Part shown: in pieces, positions 22,389 through 22,724 of the stretch
How positions within the stretch are numbered: position 1 is the stretch's first letter
Layout of the letters: each line of letters opens with the position of its first letter
Assembly: GCA_947457605.1 (NCBI GenBank)
Contig: CANGWP010000016.1
Coordinates: 1-22,724, forward strand
From: Bdellovibrionales bacterium
Lineage (GTDB): Bacteria; Bdellovibrionota; UBA1018; CAIMNF01
DNA: 22,724 bases
Direction: 5' to 3'
Program-made: the position numbers and the translations under genes
Notes under the pieces: generated by a model
Seen by the model: the letters and a program-made list of their open reading frames with translations, nothing else
Told to the model about the DNA's origin: nothing
Databases searched by the model: none

Positions 22389-22724
22389 CCAAAATCAATA
22401 CTGAAATTGATATCCGCCGCGTTCGTGGTGGTTCCTTTGCTCAAAGTTTGATGGAAGTCATACACAAGACGTCCTGCACCTGCGCCCAATACAAGTGAGT
22501 TTTCCGGTTCCTGAGAGCGCAAAAGATTCTTCAGCAGTTCCAGGTTCAAACGGTTTTCTTCGACTCCGAATCCGGCCCAGTCCCTAAGGATGTTGGACGC
22601 GTACGATAGAAGTCCCAGATTCTTCGAGGCGCATGTCAAAGGGGTGGAACTCCGGCAGGATTGATTCAGCGGTCTTCAAAAGGAGCTCGTGGCCCGAAAG
22701 CAGATTGTCCATTCGTGCTTTTGA
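22385..22724 (-). pseudogene. N2227-like methyltransferase fragment, frameshifted and truncated
   Basis: Two overlapping minus-strand frames together make one broken gene. The upstream frame, from ATG 22712 or beyond the window edge, reads MDNLLSGHELLLKTAES...LPEFHPFDMRLEE and stops at 22584. The other frame resumes at about 22620 with LGLLSYASNILRDWAGFG, then VEENRLNLELLKNLL and SLVLGAGAGRLVYDFHQ. RDW followed by the GAGAGRL SAM-binding motif resembles N2227/carnosine N-methyltransferase proteins. It ends at TAA just after this motif, whereas the family normally continues for 150 or more residues; the truncation point coincides with the photolyase 3' end. One extra base near 22620-22640 would explain the frame change. 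Either a pseudogene or, less likely, an unusual small protein. Confidence 0.5.

Noticed and set aside
22394..22411. ATCAAT/ATTGAT hairpin after the photolyase as a terminator
   Set aside because: The stem is only 6 A/T-rich base pairs with no following T-tract, so it is too weak to call.

Overview
The window looks like chromosomal DNA of a free-living Gram-negative bacterium of moderate G+C. Supporting signs are lipoprotein signal peptides, a predicted outer-membrane barrel, a ZIP transporter, and ATG/GTG/TTG starts. The flavour (MutS2, SprT-like protease, many divergent signalling and lipoprotein paralogues, IS1-like singletons) would suit Bdellovibrionota or a related deltaproteobacterial-type lineage, but this is a low-confidence guess. 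No rRNA, tRNA, CRISPR array or phage module was seen.

Layout. 1-745: 3' part of a glycine-rich protein gene. 767-4835: a tight plus-strand cluster of an MFS transporter, a NUDIX hydrolase and the MutS2 ATPase/nuclease. 4836-5861: a complete IS1-like element with perfect 23-bp terminal inverted repeats, beginning at the base after the mutS2 stop codon. 5887-7068: an AAA_14/DUF4143 ATPase behind a near-consensus promoter and a 32-bp palindrome. 7178-8459: a SprT-like zinc protease and a coiled-coil/receiver protein. 8571-14294: two large tandem paralogous lipoproteins with fibronectin-III-like domains. They share an upstream block, and the second carries a one-base frameshift. Between them lies a roughly 0.2-kb remnant with ends like those of the IS elements. 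14293-15299: a second, diverged IS1-like element filling the gap between the second lipoprotein gene and a convergent degenerate sigma-54-activator-type ATPase (15302-16150). 16270-17879: a predicted outer-membrane barrel protein and an RGG-rich protein. 17872-18288: a small exported protein. 18443-20034: a coupled minus-strand pair of an RlmK-like rRNA methyltransferase and an RluA-family pseudouridine synthase. 20053-22388: a coupled ZIP transporter and DNA photolyase pair. 22385-22724: a broken N2227-like methyltransferase fragment.

How the genes fit together. Nucleic-acid maintenance is a loose theme (MutS2, a NudB-like NUDIX protein, SprT-like protease, photolyase, rRNA-modifying enzymes), but there is no single pathway. 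Two local systems stand out. One is the family of IS1-like elements whose outer ends (AACTGGCCTC) abut or complete the stop codons of neighbouring genes. The other is the duplicated lipoprotein pair with a shared upstream block. Several genes also have a -10 box so close to the start codon that leaderless or near-leaderless mRNAs are predicted.
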